The notes under the pieces were generated by a model. That model was not told the DNA's origin. It searched no databases and was given only the letters and a program-made list of their open reading frames with translations. Of a DNA stretch of 64,000 nucleotides, positions 63,991 to 64,000 are shown piece after piece. Location: the NCBI GenBank assembly GCA_001247695.2, contig LGRX02027214.1, positions 1 to 64,000 on the forward strand, written 5' to 3'. This DNA is from Cymbomonas tetramitiformis. Taxonomy: Eukaryota; Chlorophyta; Pyramimonadophyceae; Pyramimonadales; Pyramimonadaceae. A program made the position numbers and the translations under genes. The stretch's first letter is position 1; each line of letters starts with the position of its first letter.

Positions 63991-64000
63991 ATATAGTTGT

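Overview
The window is nuclear DNA from a eukaryote. Genes are interrupted by GT-AG introns whose phases agree from exon to exon, minisatellites are abundant, and there are several classes of eukaryotic transposon. The mix fits a unicellular green alga (a prasinophyte-like chlorophyte) best: a Tnp2 CACTA transposase, a Ty3/gypsy element with PHD and methyltransferase modules, a leucine-rich-repeat protein with a Ser/Pro-rich tail, and a large secreted repeat protein. That assignment is inference; no ribosomal or organellar marker is present.

Layout. (1) 1-6448: a decayed CACTA/EnSpm-like DNA transposon. It has two uncharacterised upstream ORFs, a Tnp2-type transposase broken by several frameshifts, and a dense TTTACCAC/GGTAAA motif field that looks like its 3' subterminal region. 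(2) 6446-13138: the 3' part of a Ty3/gypsy retrotransposon with an intact 1940-codon frame. Domain order is reverse transcriptase, RNase H, a DNMT-like cytosine methyltransferase, integrase, PHD finger and a second methyltransferase-like domain, followed by a polypurine tract and LTR-like repeats. The CACTA element appears to have inserted into this retroelement. (3) 13.2-24.4 kb: a repeat-rich accessory zone with Gag-like antisense ORFs, an acidic two-exon gene, 245-bp direct repeats, a 63/189-bp higher-order minisatellite, palindromic hairpins and a small inverted-repeat element. (4) 24.9-30.7 kb: a secreted LRR gene with one 24-residue repeat per 72-bp exon and a proline-rich tail, then possible transmembrane exons. 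(5) 30.7-38 kb: mostly non-coding, with two inverted-repeat elements and a broken methyltransferase-like gene. (6) 38.1-42.9 kb: two minus-strand intronless genes, an ATP-grasp-like enzyme and an armadillo/zinc-ribbon/SDR fusion. (7) 43.97-44.31 kb: a mariner-type MITE flanked by TA. (8) 44.4-56.2 kb: one long multi-exon secreted protein gene whose introns are filled with different minisatellites. (9) 56.2-64 kb: a spliced Rossmann-fold gene, a 1.25-kb nested inverted-repeat element carrying a small ORF, and a MYND zinc-finger gene.

The host genes (LRR protein, surface protein, SDR fusion, ATP-grasp, Rossmann protein, MYND protein) show no obvious shared pathway. The two secreted proteins suggest cell-surface functions. 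The strongest candidate for an unusual system is the retrotransposon polyprotein, which carries its own DNA methyltransferase, a chromatin-reader PHD finger and a second methyltransferase-like domain. Exon boundaries were read by eye and can be off by a few bases.
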